Part shown: positions 34,813 to 43,814 of the stretch, one piece after another
Numbering within the stretch: position 1 is the first letter of the stretch
Layout of the letters: the number at the start of each line of letters is the position of its first letter
Origin: Cuneatibacter sp. NSJ-177
Lineage (GTDB): Bacteria > Bacillota > Clostridia > Lachnospirales > Lachnospiraceae
DNA: 64,000 nucleotides
Reading direction: 5' to 3'
Assembly: GCF_022867805.1 (NCBI RefSeq)
Contig: NZ_JALIFO010000015.1
Location: 1 to 64,000 of the forward strand
Notes under the pieces: model-generated
Databases searched by the model: none
Seen by the model: the letters and a program-made list of their open reading frames with translations, nothing else
What the model was told of the DNA's origin: nothing
Translations under genes and position numbers: made by a program

Positions 34813-36345
34813 TCAAATCAGCGGTGCAAAAATCCGCAGAAGTTTCTGCACCAGCCGGATCATCGTGCCGTGTTTGATGGTATCCAGCGTCAGAGCCGTA
34901 CTGTGTCTGTAAGTATCCTCAATATCCGCTTTAATCTGCGCAAGGCACGGCGTGTCGTAAAGAAGAATCCCACATTCAAAATGGTGATAAAGGCTCCGAT
35001 AATCCAAATTCACGGTGCCGACCGTCGCCAGTTTTCCATCACAGAAAAACACCTTCGCATGAAGAAAACCCGGCTGATAACAGTAGATCTTTACGCCCTG
35101 CCGCATCAAATGCGGAAAATAGGACTCCGCCACCCAGCCGATAATCTTGTGGTCCGATACGGCCGGAATGATCAAACGCACATCCACGCCGCGCTTGGCG
35201 GCAAGGCAGAGAGCGGTTACCAGCTGATCATCCAGCACCACATAAGGGTTTAAGATCTCCAACGATTCCTGGGCGCCGTGAATCATATTCAGATAGACAT
35301 TCTCCCCCACATTCTCATCGTCCAACGGGGAGTCGCTGTAGGGCTGCACAACCCCCTTTCCCGTAAAAGGCTCCGGATGATAGGTGTGGGGAAGGTACTG
35401 CTCAAAATGTTCATCGGTAGGGCGGATCCCGTTCCACATTGACAGAAACATCACGGTCAGACCCCAGACGCCTTCCCCGCGAAGCAGAATCACATTGTCC
35501 TTCCAATAGCCGTATTCGCTGGTTACGTTGATATACTCATCTCCCAGATTAATCCCGCCGGAAAAACCGGTGTGTCCATCGATAACCAGAATCTTCCTGT
35601 GATCCCTGTGGTTCATCACCACCGACAAGAACGGAACAAAACGGTTGAAGGCTTCGCAGCGGATGCCTTCCTGTTCCATCTGTTCCCGGTACGCAAAGGG
35701 CAGATAGGTCAGGCTTCCGACATCATCATAGATAACCCGCACATCCAGCCCGGCTTCTGCCTTTTCTTTCAGAATTTCATGGACCTTTCCCCACATCTCC
35801 CCTTCCCGGATGATAAAATACTCCAGAAAAATGAAGTGTTCCGCTTTTCTTAGTTCCTCCAGCATGGTCGGAAATCCAGCCTCGCCCGACGGGAAATATT
35901 CCGCTTCCGTGTCCTCAAACGGCACGTATCCGGCGATCTGCTGCAAATACCGCATCTGGCCCGCCGCAATTTTGTTTTCCTTCGCCGTCCGGTTCAAAAT
36001 TTCATGGCCAGAAGGAACGAGAGGGCGCACCCGGTCCGCCGCCGCTTCCAGTTTTGTGCGCAGCCCCTTTGTCGGTTTTCTCTGATAAAATAGCAGATAC
36101 ATCAGACCGCCCAACAGAGGGAACAGCAGGATCGGGACAGTCCAAGCCAGCTTCGAATCAGAATTCATATCCGTGCTGACCAACTGAATCACCGCAGCTA
36201 CGCTGATCAGTTTTAAAATCAGATTCGCAATCATCGAATAATCCGTCAACCGGTACATGAAAACCAAGAACCAGGCCGCCTGCAAAGCGATCAGGCATCC
36301 GACAATTAAAATTCGCGAAAAAATTTTATTCAGAACCTTTTTCAT
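34813..36345 (-). CDS. cls: cardiolipin synthase
   Basis: A 510-residue membrane enzyme that joins two phosphatidylglycerol molecules into cardiolipin. Two N-terminal helices (about 12-65) are followed by two phospholipase-D repeats, each with an H-x-K-x4-D motif: HRKILVIDG (about 247-255) and HAKVFFCDG (about 424-432). Length and order are typical of ClsA. The start is ATG 36345 (MKKVLNKIFSRIL). It converges on the DUF4364 gene and lies downstream of htrA with a terminator between. Confidence 0.95.
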   Translation of the reverse strand: MKKVLNKIFSRILIVGCLIALQAAWFLVFMYRLTDYSMIANLILKLISVAAVIQLVSTDMNSDSKLAWTVPILLFPLLGGLMYLLFYQRKPTKGLRTKLEAAADRVRPLVPSGHEILNRTAKENKIAAGQMRYLQQIAGYVPFEDTEAEYFPSGEAGFPTMLEELRKAEHFIFLEYFIIREGEMWGKVHEILKEKAEAGLDVRVIYDDVGSLTYLPFAYREQMEQEGIRCEAFNRFVPFLSVVMNHRDHRKILVIDGHTGFSGGINLGDEYINVTSEYGYWKDNVILLRGEGVWGLTVMFLSMWNGIRPTDEHFEQYLPHTYHPEPFTGKGVVQPYSDSPLDDENVGENVYLNMIHGAQESLEILNPYVVLDDQLVTALCLAAKRGVDVRLIIPAVSDHKIIGWVAESYFPHLMRQGVKIYCYQPGFLHAKVFFCDGKLATVGTVNLDYRSLYHHFECGILLYDTPCLAQIKADIEDTYRHSTALTLDTIKHGTMIRLVQKLLRIFAPLI

Positions 36346-36395
36346 TTTTCCACCTCGCTAGGGCTAGTATAGCGGATTCTGTTTTATTTTGCAAG

Positions 36396-36430
36396 AAAAA
36401 AGGAGCGGTATCCTCGGTGGATCCGCCCCA
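36396..36430 (-). terminator. htrA terminator
   Basis: On the minus strand GGGGCGGATCC pairs with GGATACCGCTCC (one bulge), then TTTTTTC. It follows the htrA stop codon by 20 bases. Confidence 0.8.
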
Positions 36431-36448
36431 TTTTCATTCAGTTATCTG

Positions 36449-38029
36449 TTAATTCTGATAATCCGATTTGAGCCCCAATGTAACGCTGAGCTCCTTCTCG
36501 ACGTACTGTCCTTTTTCCAGGCGCTGTACCGTAATGGTTACCGTCGTGCCGCCGGAATAGTAGGCCAGCTGCTTATTCAAGTCATCGTAGGTAGAAATCT
36601 TCTCGCCTTCAAATCCGGTGATAATATCCTGTGTCTGGAGACCGCCCTCCGCCGCCGGGCTTCCTTCCTCCACGGAGTAAACCAGGACGCCGCTGGGAAT
36701 TCCATAGGCAGACGTATAATTGCTGGAAAGGTCTTTCAGCTGTACTCCCAGGTAGGGATACTGATCATCCGATACCTTCTGGCGAGGCTCCTTGGCAGAT
36801 AGCTCTTCAATGATATCCTTCGCTTTGGAGATCGGAATCGCAAAGCCCATTCCCTCTACCTCATTGTCCGAATACTTCGCCACATTGATGCCGATCAGTT
36901 TGCCGTTCATATCGATCAGGGCGCCGCCGCTGTTGCCGGGGTTGATCGCCGCATCGGTCTGAAGCAGATTCAGCGAAGATCCGTCGCTCATCTGGATCTC
37001 ACGGTCAACGGCGCTGATGACGCCGGTGCTGACCGACTGGCCAAGCCCAAGTGCATTTCCGATGGCAATGACTCCCTGGCCAAGACGCAGGGCATCCGAA
37101 TCTCCCAGTTCCATCTTCGTGATGGAATTTTTCGTTTCCTCGCTCAAGGAATCCATGGATACGCCGACCACAGCCAGATCGTTTTCGGAGTCAGTACCCT
37201 TAATATAGGCGTCCACCGTGGTGCCGTCATTAAATGTCACTTTCAGGGACTCGGAATCCGCCACCACATGGTTGTTGGTCACAATCCAAAGCTCTGTGCC
37301 GTTATCCCCGATGATGATGCCGGAACCTGCTCCGGTCACTTCTTTCTGACCGCCGTTCTGGCCGTAAAAATAGCCGTAATAGTCGCTGTAGTTATTGTAA
37401 ATAATCGTGCTGGTGATGGCGACGACCGAAGGCATACTGGCTTCCACCACATCGGAAGCATCCGTCACGGTTGCCTGGCCGCTGCCATTGCTCTTGACCT
37501 GGCCGGTGGGAATTGCAGATTCTGCCGCCGGGGTTTCCGGGCTCTTTGTGCTCCCCGCCTCCGTCGTTGTGCCCTGGGCTACTTGCGGTCCTTCGTCTCC
37601 GCCCATCAGACGGCCGATCCCCCAGGCTGCCCCGCCAATAATCGCACAGACTAAAACAATGCCCACCGGGATGCCGATGATTTTCCCCCAAGGTTTTTTC
37701 TTCTTCGGTTTTTTCGGAGGCTGACCGCCGCCGTAGGCCTGACCGTTCCGATAAGGGTTCTGATAAGATTGGCCATTGTAAGGCTGGCCGTTGTCATTCC
37801 CGTTTTGATTCTGATAAGAATAAGCCGTAGTATGGGAGGTACTGTCGCTGGTATAGGTTTTCTCCCCGCTCTGATAACGGTAGATCCCCTCCCCTTGATA
37901 ATCGGCTCCGGCGGAAGTTCCGCCTTGTGTATTGTCCTGCATACGCCCGGCATCCTGACGCGGTACGTAAGGATGCACCGTCTCATTGTCGTGATTCTGC
38001 TGGTTGTCATTTTCCCACTGTTCGCTCAT
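36449..38029 (-). CDS. htrA: HtrA/DegP-type membrane-anchored serine protease
   Basis: A 526-residue surface quality-control protease. Residues 1-110 are a cytoplasmic Asn/Gln/Tyr/Gly-rich tail with a Lys-rich end, then one transmembrane helix (about 115-138), a trypsin-like domain with catalytic His 254 (TNNHVVAD), Asp 284 (ENDLAVV) and Ser 367 (NPGNSGGAL), and a C-terminal PDZ domain (about 420-515). It degrades or refolds damaged exported proteins. I chose ATG 38029 with GGAAGGAGTGACAGAT upstream. The low-complexity tail is typical of clostridial HtrA. In Bacillus such genes answer to envelope-stress kinases; nothing in the sequence shows that here. Confidence 0.95.
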   Translation of the reverse strand: MSEQWENDNQQNHDNETVHPYVPRQDAGRMQDNTQGGTSAGADYQGEGIYRYQSGEKTYTSDSTSHTTAYSYQNQNGNDNGQPYNGQSYQNPYRNGQAYGGGQPPKKPKKKKPWGKIIGIPVGIVLVCAIIGGAAWGIGRLMGGDEGPQVAQGTTTEAGSTKSPETPAAESAIPTGQVKSNGSGQATVTDASDVVEASMPSVVAITSTIIYNNYSDYYGYFYGQNGGQKEVTGAGSGIIIGDNGTELWIVTNNHVVADSESLKVTFNDGTTVDAYIKGTDSENDLAVVGVSMDSLSEETKNSITKMELGDSDALRLGQGVIAIGNALGLGQSVSTGVISAVDREIQMSDGSSLNLLQTDAAINPGNSGGALIDMNGKLIGINVAKYSDNEVEGMGFAIPISKAKDIIEELSAKEPRQKVSDDQYPYLGVQLKDLSSNYTSAYGIPSGVLVYSVEEGSPAAEGGLQTQDIITGFEGEKISTYDDLNKQLAYYSGGTTVTITVQRLEKGQYVEKELSVTLGLKSDYQN

Positions 38030-38283
38030 ATCTGTCACTCCTTCCAAGGATATCTTGTACGTTCACGGGCAATGCCCGCCCCTGGTAAGCATTGAAATTT
38101 TTCTCTGCTTTTTAGGGGATCTGATTCAGGTACCGGAAAAGCCTGCCTCGCTCTTCCTTATTGTTTATGGTTCGAGTTTAGCAGGCTTTTGTGATGAATT
38201 TGTGTAAAGTCAGTTAAAAAACCTTGAAGAGTTCCCCGGAAGTTCTGTTTTACGAAATTCCGAAATTGACAGCGAAACGTTTT

Positions 38284-39630
38284 CTATTTATGGGACTGAC
38301 GGTACTCATCAATATAATCGCTGATTTCCTGAACCGTCTTGGTAGGCTGATAATCCGTGGTTCCGTACAGGAACTCATGCAGCTTAGTGACATTGTCCGT
38401 CAGATGGTAATAGTAGACGTAGGCAGGCCCTTTGTCCTCTTGATCCCGATACATATTGTCAAAAGGAATCCGCGTCTTCTCGCCCATTGTATAATCATTG
38501 ACATCCAGTACCAGTCCCAAAATATCCGACAGAGTAAGGTTCGTGGAAATGCCGGGTACAATCGTCTCAACAATATCCTGGAGCTGGCCCACGCTCAGCG
38601 TTTTCGCCTTTGCCATCATAGCTGAGATCACATCCTGCTGGCGTTCTGCACGGGTCAGATCGTGGTGTCCGACGCTTCGGATACGGGCAAAGGTCAATGC
38701 CTGCACCCCATCCAGGTGATACATCAGATTTCCGTCTTCCTTCACCTGGTCCGACTCATAGCCGTCGTTCACGTCTACCTTTTCCGAATCCAGGCCGGTT
38801 ACATCGATTACTTCTCCAATGTACTGATTCAAAGCTTTTACCTCCGCAGAGGAAAGCTCCAAATCCAAACCGTCCATCATATTGATCGTATCCGCCACGG
38901 CCTTCCAGTTCACCGTCACATACTGATCGATGGTCAGATCCAGATTCCGGTTGACCGTCTGAATTGCTTCCTTTACCCCATGCTGGCTATAAATATCCGT
39001 CAGTTTTCCGTGTTTTCCTTCCGTCGTCTCGAAGAAAGAATCACGGAGAACAGATACCAGCTTCACTTCCTTCGTCTCATTGTTGATGCAGGCAATGATG
39101 TCCGTATCCGCATTGGCGCCTGCCGAGGTCAAATTCGTGTTGCTTCGGGAATCTACGCCAAAAAGCAGGATTGTCGTAAACTTTTCCTTTGCCTGCTTCA
39201 CTGAGTCGGGAATATTCTCATTGGTCTGAATTTCCTCTTTCTTAAAATCTGTGGGTTTATCTACCTTGTCCCAAAGATTTTTTACGTAGAAAAAGCCAAA
39301 GGCCACCGCCGCTACGATCAGCAGCAGAACCACTTCTACGACAACAAGAATAATCCTCTTTCTCCGTTTTTTCTTCTTAGCCATTTCGCGGCGTTCCCGT
39401 GTGTTTTTCCTGTTCGGATCATCCCGGTACGGCTGGCCGCCCTCTTCTTCTCCCGGATATACCCGACGGGCGCGGGAACTTCCATTATAAGAGCTATCGG
39501 TACGGGAGCTGCGGGTGCGGCTGTCTTTACTGCCATAGGAGTCATTGCCGCGGGAATTGCGCGGGCGAGGATCGTCGGTGCGGGGACGTCTCGGCTTGTC
39601 GCCGCGATACCGTTCATCTCGATTTCCCAT
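38284..39630 (-). CDS. LCP (LytR-CpsA-Psr) family cell-wall polymer ligase
   Basis: A 448-residue membrane-anchored enzyme that attaches teichoic acids or capsule to peptidoglycan. A strongly basic cytoplasmic tail (about 1-88, many Arg) precedes one helix (RIILVVVEVVLLLIVAAVAF, about 90-110), then the LCP domain: ILLFGVDSRSN, ANADTDIIACINNETKEVKLVSVLRDSFFE and FARIRSVGHHDLTRAERQQ, holding the Arg and Asp residues that bind polyprenyl phosphate. ATG 39630 follows AGAGAGGAAGAGATATTC. It ends 254 bases before htrA on the same strand. Confidence 0.95.
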   Translation of the reverse strand: MGNRDERYRGDKPRRPRTDDPRPRNSRGNDSYGSKDSRTRSSRTDSSYNGSSRARRVYPGEEEGGQPYRDDPNRKNTRERREMAKKKKRRKRIILVVVEVVLLLIVAAVAFGFFYVKNLWDKVDKPTDFKKEEIQTNENIPDSVKQAKEKFTTILLFGVDSRSNTNLTSAGANADTDIIACINNETKEVKLVSVLRDSFFETTEGKHGKLTDIYSQHGVKEAIQTVNRNLDLTIDQYVTVNWKAVADTINMMDGLDLELSSAEVKALNQYIGEVIDVTGLDSEKVDVNDGYESDQVKEDGNLMYHLDGVQALTFARIRSVGHHDLTRAERQQDVISAMMAKAKTLSVGQLQDIVETIVPGISTNLTLSDILGLVLDVNDYTMGEKTRIPFDNMYRDQEDKGPAYVYYYHLTDNVTKLHEFLYGTTDYQPTKTVQEISDYIDEYRQSHK

Positions 39631-39678
39631 GAATATCTCTTCCTCTCTTTATTCGTATCGTTCCAAATAACATCTCCT

Positions 39679-39707
39679 ATCATACTCGATTTTTTGGGAA
39701 AGTTCAA
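39679..39707 (-). promoter_or_regulatory. predicted promoter of the LCP gene
   Basis: On the minus strand -35 TTGAAC (39702-39707), 17-base spacer, -10 TATGAT (39679-39684), 49 bases before the start codon. Confidence 0.6.
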
Positions 39708-40297
39708 TCCGATTTTTCTTAAGAAAATCATACAAATGCCGTTTTAGAATAAAGGTAGGCGTGAAAAAACCAGTTAATTTGAATTTTTTGTATGGATTTT
39801 TAATTATTTAGGTATTTTTTAATCCTGCTTTTTAATACAAACACCGGGAATTTCAGCCTGGCCCTAATCTGGGCGTCAAGAAAAACAAGTTTGAAACTGC
39901 AAACACCCGGTTGTTCGTTCCGTCTTCCGTCAAGTGTTTCTATCAGGAATCCCAAGGATCAGGCTCCGCGGTTCTCCCGTCATCTAATTCAATCTACGCC
40001 CCTCCCCTTGGGCATGATTCCAGCGGACCTTTAGAGTGCTGATGTATCTGGTAATGTGTTCTCTTCTATTGGACATAGCCCCGGCAAAAACACTGATAAA
40101 CCGGGATGACCTTCCATCAGCAAGGCTGCTGTGTGCGGAATCTTTGATGCAGCGTTCGTTCGAAACAGTCGGATAAAGCAAATCCCCGCATCCCTTCTCC
40201 TTTTGCAGCAGCCTTGGTTTTCCTATTTTTCTTCCTTACCCATCCGAGTCCTGTCCCGCTTACTCTTTGCTTTCAAAGGTTTTCTCTGCCTTGTTTC
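39708..40297. other. 590-base intergenic gap without a supported gene
   Basis: AT-rich at its left, then mixed. The longest frame (39984-40181, minus, 65 codons) has no recognisable family and no clear ribosome site. Two related 11-base pieces, CCGGGTGTTTG and CCCGGTGTTTG on the minus strand (around 39905 and 39840), are the only repeat noticed. It could be the relic of a lost gene. Confidence 0.4.
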
Positions 40298-41608
40298 TTA
40301 TATCGGCATAATTCCCATAATGACAGCGGTTGCGATGGCGATGAGGTTTGTGATGCTTTGAATCCGGACAGCGGTACCAAAGTAGTGGTTTGCGTCGATT
40401 TCCAGGAGGGAGCAGCCTAAAAAGTTCGGCGGGTTCAGCGGTGTGGAACCGGTGGCCAGAGTCAGGTTGATGATAAAGGGAGCGATCATTGCCATACCGA
40501 GGAAGCCGTATTGGGCTCCGGTGGCAACCAGCACCGGGTACAGCATGGTAAAGACACGGTTCGGCACATAGCGGATGCAGACCACGCAGACTGCCAGAAG
40601 GATTATGTGCATATAGCGGGCCAGAAAATCCGGGAAGGATCCGGCAATCGCCTCGCCGAGGGCATTCACCATCCCCATATCGGTGAAAACGGCTAGGTAA
40701 ATACTGATTCCGATCATGAAAAGGAACAAACCCATAAACTGTTTGCCCGCCCGCTCCAGCAGAGGGCCGAAATCTTTCGGGTAGTTTACCAGGATCATGT
40801 AGGCGGTTCCGATCATAAACAGCAGATACGCGGGGATCCCAAACTTTAAAAGGCCTACCATCAAAATCAAAAATACGAGAAGATTCGGCCAAAACAGCTT
40901 CGGGCGAACCAGCTTTTTCTTTTCCTCCTGCGCTTCCTCAGCCGCTGCCTCACTGGCTCCATCCACGGTCAAAAACAAACTTCCCGTGTCCTTTTTATGC
41001 CTCCACGCCATATAAATCCACTGGAACAGGATTCCGGGTACCATACAGACAGCAGCTTGGGAGGCTGCAACGGAAAGCTCGGTAGCCTCGCAGCCCAGCA
41101 CGACCGATACATTCACGATGGCCGGGCTCCAGGGAAGCCACATCATCACGGCCAGCGCTGTCTGACAAAGAATGAAGCAGTATTCCCGGTTCAGTTTCAG
41201 CTTTTTATAAAGAGGAAGCAGGATCGGGAAGATGATCAGATAAGTAACAGAGATCTGTGCGGTCAGCGCACAAAGCAGGCTCAGCACCGTGGTCAAAATA
41301 ATAAGGATAACCACGTTCATCCGGCTGCCAAAAGGCTTGATCATCACGTTGACGATGGTCTCAAACATCCCGGTCTCCATCAGCAGATTAAAGTAAATCA
41401 GGGCGAACAGAAGCAAAAATCCGGCGGATGCCATCGTTTCGTTCAGCTTTCCCATGATGGACGTACTGATGTCCGTCAGGGAATAGCCTAAGAACAGGGC
41501 AGCCAAAATGGGGATCAGCATCAGAACCAGATACATGGGAATTCTTTTCTGGAAGGCTGCGAGAACGATCACCAGCACCATCAAAATTGCGATCAATGTA
41601 ACATTCAT
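40298..41608 (-). CDS. CitMHS / SLC13-like carboxylate permease
   Basis: A 436-residue membrane protein with about 12 helices. The pattern (NVTLIAILMVLVIVLAAFQKRIPMYLVL at the N-terminus; loop-rich central region with LPWSPAIVN; two similar halves) resembles citrate-Mg:H+ symporters of the CitMHS family and other ion-transporter-superfamily carboxylate carriers. The substrate is probably a di- or tricarboxylate but cannot be fixed. It begins 26 bases after the esterase gene and shares its LysR-adjacent promoter, so import and hydrolysis of one compound is a fair inference. Confidence 0.8.
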   Translation of the reverse strand: MNVTLIAILMVLVIVLAAFQKRIPMYLVLMLIPILAALFLGYSLTDISTSIMGKLNETMASAGFLLLFALIYFNLLMETGMFETIVNVMIKPFGSRMNVVILIILTTVLSLLCALTAQISVTYLIIFPILLPLYKKLKLNREYCFILCQTALAVMMWLPWSPAIVNVSVVLGCEATELSVAASQAAVCMVPGILFQWIYMAWRHKKDTGSLFLTVDGASEAAAEEAQEEKKKLVRPKLFWPNLLVFLILMVGLLKFGIPAYLLFMIGTAYMILVNYPKDFGPLLERAGKQFMGLFLFMIGISIYLAVFTDMGMVNALGEAIAGSFPDFLARYMHIILLAVCVVCIRYVPNRVFTMLYPVLVATGAQYGFLGMAMIAPFIINLTLATGSTPLNPPNFLGCSLLEIDANHYFGTAVRIQSITNLIAIATAVIMGIMPI

Positions 41609-41634
41609 TTTTTCTTCCTTTCTCCTCGTTTGTT

Positions 41635-42585
41635 TTATTGCCGGTATGGCTCCATGTGAAACTCGCGCTGGAAAGCTGCCGCCATCAAATCATGGAGCAG
41701 GTCACTGTAGGGATGGGGAATCCGATTATAGCAATGTCCCACCCGCGCCGCGCAGTAAATCTCGCACTGGACGCCGTGCTCTAACAGGCGGTTTGCGTAG
41801 CGAAGTCCGTCGTCCCGGAGCGCGTCGTACTCAGCGGCCACCACCATATGGGGCTCCAGACCGGCCAAATCCTGACAATACATGGGAAACGCATAATAGG
41901 GAACAGGATATCCATTATAGCCGCCGAGATAACCGGGTTCCGCAAAGAGCTGGGGCGTAGCCTTTCCCACTTTATAATCGTACCATTGGTGGTAGGCTGC
42001 TGTTTTAGTAAAATCCACGGACAGCGGCGGGCACACCAGTGCGGTAAAGACAGACCTGGGGCCGTTGTGATCCCTGGAATACAGGGATACCCCCTCCGCC
42101 AGATTGGCCCCGGCGCTGTTTCCGGTCAGGCCGATCCGTTCCGGATCCCCTCCCAGCTCCGCCGCATGCTCAAATATCCAGCAAAAAGCGTGGTAACAAT
42201 CCATCAGCGGAATCGGATAGACGATTTCCTTCCCGTCCACCAAGCGGTAGTCCACGGTTATCACGATCGCGGGGATCCGCTCCGCCAAGGCGCAGCAGCG
42301 GAAGGTATCCAGCTCCAGATCCCCCTGTCTCCATCCCCCTCCGTGCAGGCTCATGATGACAGGTGGCTTTTCTCCTGCGCCGGCCGGTGTAAAAATCCGG
42401 ATGTTACGTTCCGTTCCCGCCTCATCCACCGGAATCATCCGATCTTCTATCTTCATCCCCTCCGGGATCTGGAATTGATCTGCCAGGCGGTTTAACTCGG
42501 CCTTCGCCGCCTGAATCTCTGGTGTATCTTCTTTTCTGGCCGCCAGCATAACCGGCTCAAAACCAGGACAAGGATTACAAATCAT
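41635..42585 (-). CDS. alpha/beta hydrolase, HSL (esterase/lipase) family
   Basis: A 316-residue cytoplasmic hydrolase. HGGGW (about 110-114) forms the oxyanion hole, GNSAGAN holds the nucleophilic Ser (usual GDSAG with Asn for Asp), EYDALRDDG the Asp and RVGHCYN the His. These are marks of hormone-sensitive-lipase-type carboxylesterases. ATG 42585 follows AGAAAGGAAAAAACT. It is the first gene of a two-gene unit with the permease and divergent from a LysR regulator. The substrate is unknown. Confidence 0.9.
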   Translation of the reverse strand: MICNPCPGFEPVMLAARKEDTPEIQAAKAELNRLADQFQIPEGMKIEDRMIPVDEAGTERNIRIFTPAGAGEKPPVIMSLHGGGWRQGDLELDTFRCCALAERIPAIVITVDYRLVDGKEIVYPIPLMDCYHAFCWIFEHAAELGGDPERIGLTGNSAGANLAEGVSLYSRDHNGPRSVFTALVCPPLSVDFTKTAAYHQWYDYKVGKATPQLFAEPGYLGGYNGYPVPYYAFPMYCQDLAGLEPHMVVAAEYDALRDDGLRYANRLLEHGVQCEIYCAARVGHCYNRIPHPYSDLLHDLMAAAFQREFHMEPYRQ

Positions 42586-42624
42586 AGTTTTTTCCTTTCT
42601 GTTCCGAATCCCTTTGCGCGCATG

Positions 42625-42657
42625 TTCTGAATCGAATCTTTCCTGATTATATCAGAA
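42625..42657 (-). promoter_or_regulatory. hydrolase promoter -10 inside a dyad
   Basis: A consensus -10 TATAAT (minus strand, 42646-42651) lies within the palindrome CTGAT-TAT-ATCAG (42643-42655), and a wider inverted pair TTCTGA (42625-42630) / TCAGAA (42652-42657) encloses it. No good -35 is present, as expected for a promoter that needs an activator. LysR-type regulators bind such dyads between divergent genes; the regulator at 42821 is the obvious candidate. Confidence 0.5.
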
Positions 42658-42820
42658 TTCTCCCTGCCGGTTGATTCGTCCTGCTTATGAGTTGATACCT
42701 ATCCTGCATAAAGAAACCGGTCTCTTTCCACAGCAGGTTGACTTTTTTTCCCGCCTTCGCTATAGTGAAGCAAGATACACGAGTCTGCGATCAAAGCAAC
42801 ACGCTTTCGAGGAAACAAAA

Positions 42821-43741
42821 ATGGATATCTTTCAGATTCAATACTTTCTTGAATTGAAAAAACATGAGCACATGTCGGTAACCGCCGATCTGCTGAACAT
42901 CTCCCAGCCGGCGCTGAGCCGGAGCATCGCCGCCCTGGAGGCAGAGCTTGGAATTCAGCTCTTCGACCGGATCGGAAAAAGAATCAAGCTGAACCGGAAC
43001 GGGGAAGAATTTGCCAAATATGCGGAGAAAGCGCTTCGCTTTCTGGATTACGGCGTGGACGCAGCCAAAAAGGTGCACTATGAGATCACCGGACAGATTA
43101 CCCTTCTCTGCTACGCTTACTCCCCGATCCTCCACCCTTGTCTGGCCGCTTATGCCAAACTGAATCCATACGTCCACTTTATGATCAGCCAGTTTGCTCT
43201 GGGGGAACGGCTGAAACGGGCGGAATCCCCGGATTTTATCCTTTGCAGCTCCAGCAGCACTCTTCCCTTCAGCCCGGAACAGTTTTGGATCTCTGAGCCT
43301 TTGGCGGAGGAAGACTACGTACTAGCCGCCTCAGCCAGCCTCCTTCCCCCGCAGCCGGGCCAAACCTCCCGGTCCCTCGCGGAGCTTGCAGACTACCCCT
43401 TTATCACCCTGACCCATAATTCCATCTTTTTTCGGGATATCACCTTTCTTTTATGCCAGAACGCAGGATTTTTCACCAAAAGCCCCATCCAAACGGACAG
43501 CTACGACGCCCAGCTGGATCTGGTTCGCCAGGGCCTGGGCCTGGCCATCCTTCCGGCCGGTTACATCCGCTGCCTGAAATTTCCGGATTCCGATCTGGTA
43601 TTTTACTCTCTGGAAAACTGTCCCTACCGCCATACCCTCTCCCTGCTCCGCCAGCGGAAAGCGCTGATGACGGAGGCGGCTCAGGATTTTTGGGATTTTG
43701 TTTTGGACTACTACGGAAGGCCTCAGGACAGCCGGGACTAA
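42821..43741 (+). CDS. LysR family transcriptional regulator
   Basis: A 306-residue regulator. The N-terminal winged HTH (MDIFQIQYFLELKKHEHMSVTADLLNISQPALSRSIAALE) is canonical, the rest (about 90-295) is the periplasmic-binding-like effector domain. I chose ATG 42821 because GAGGAAAC lies just before it; upstream in-frame codons are not supported. It is divergent from the hydrolase-permease pair, the classic arrangement in which a LysR protein activates its neighbour in response to a substrate. The inducer is not known. Confidence 0.95.
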   Translation: MDIFQIQYFLELKKHEHMSVTADLLNISQPALSRSIAALEAELGIQLFDRIGKRIKLNRNGEEFAKYAEKALRFLDYGVDAAKKVHYEITGQITLLCYAYSPILHPCLAAYAKLNPYVHFMISQFALGERLKRAESPDFILCSSSSTLPFSPEQFWISEPLAEEDYVLAASASLLPPQPGQTSRSLAELADYPFITLTHNSIFFRDITFLLCQNAGFFTKSPIQTDSYDAQLDLVRQGLGLAILPAGYIRCLKFPDSDLVFYSLENCPYRHTLSLLRQRKALMTEAAQDFWDFVLDYYGRPQDSRD

Positions 43742-43756
43742 ACAGCCTTTTCCATA

Positions 43757-43794
43757 AAAAACGAGATGGACGTTTCGCCGCCATCTCGTTTTCT
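43757..43794. terminator. bidirectional terminator between lysR and gatB
   Basis: AACGAGATGG (43760-43769) pairs with CCATCTCGTT (43781-43790); an A-run precedes and TTTTC follows. The two genes converge on it. Confidence 0.85.
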
Positions 43795-43814
43795 ATTTTA
43801 TTTCTGTGTTTCTT

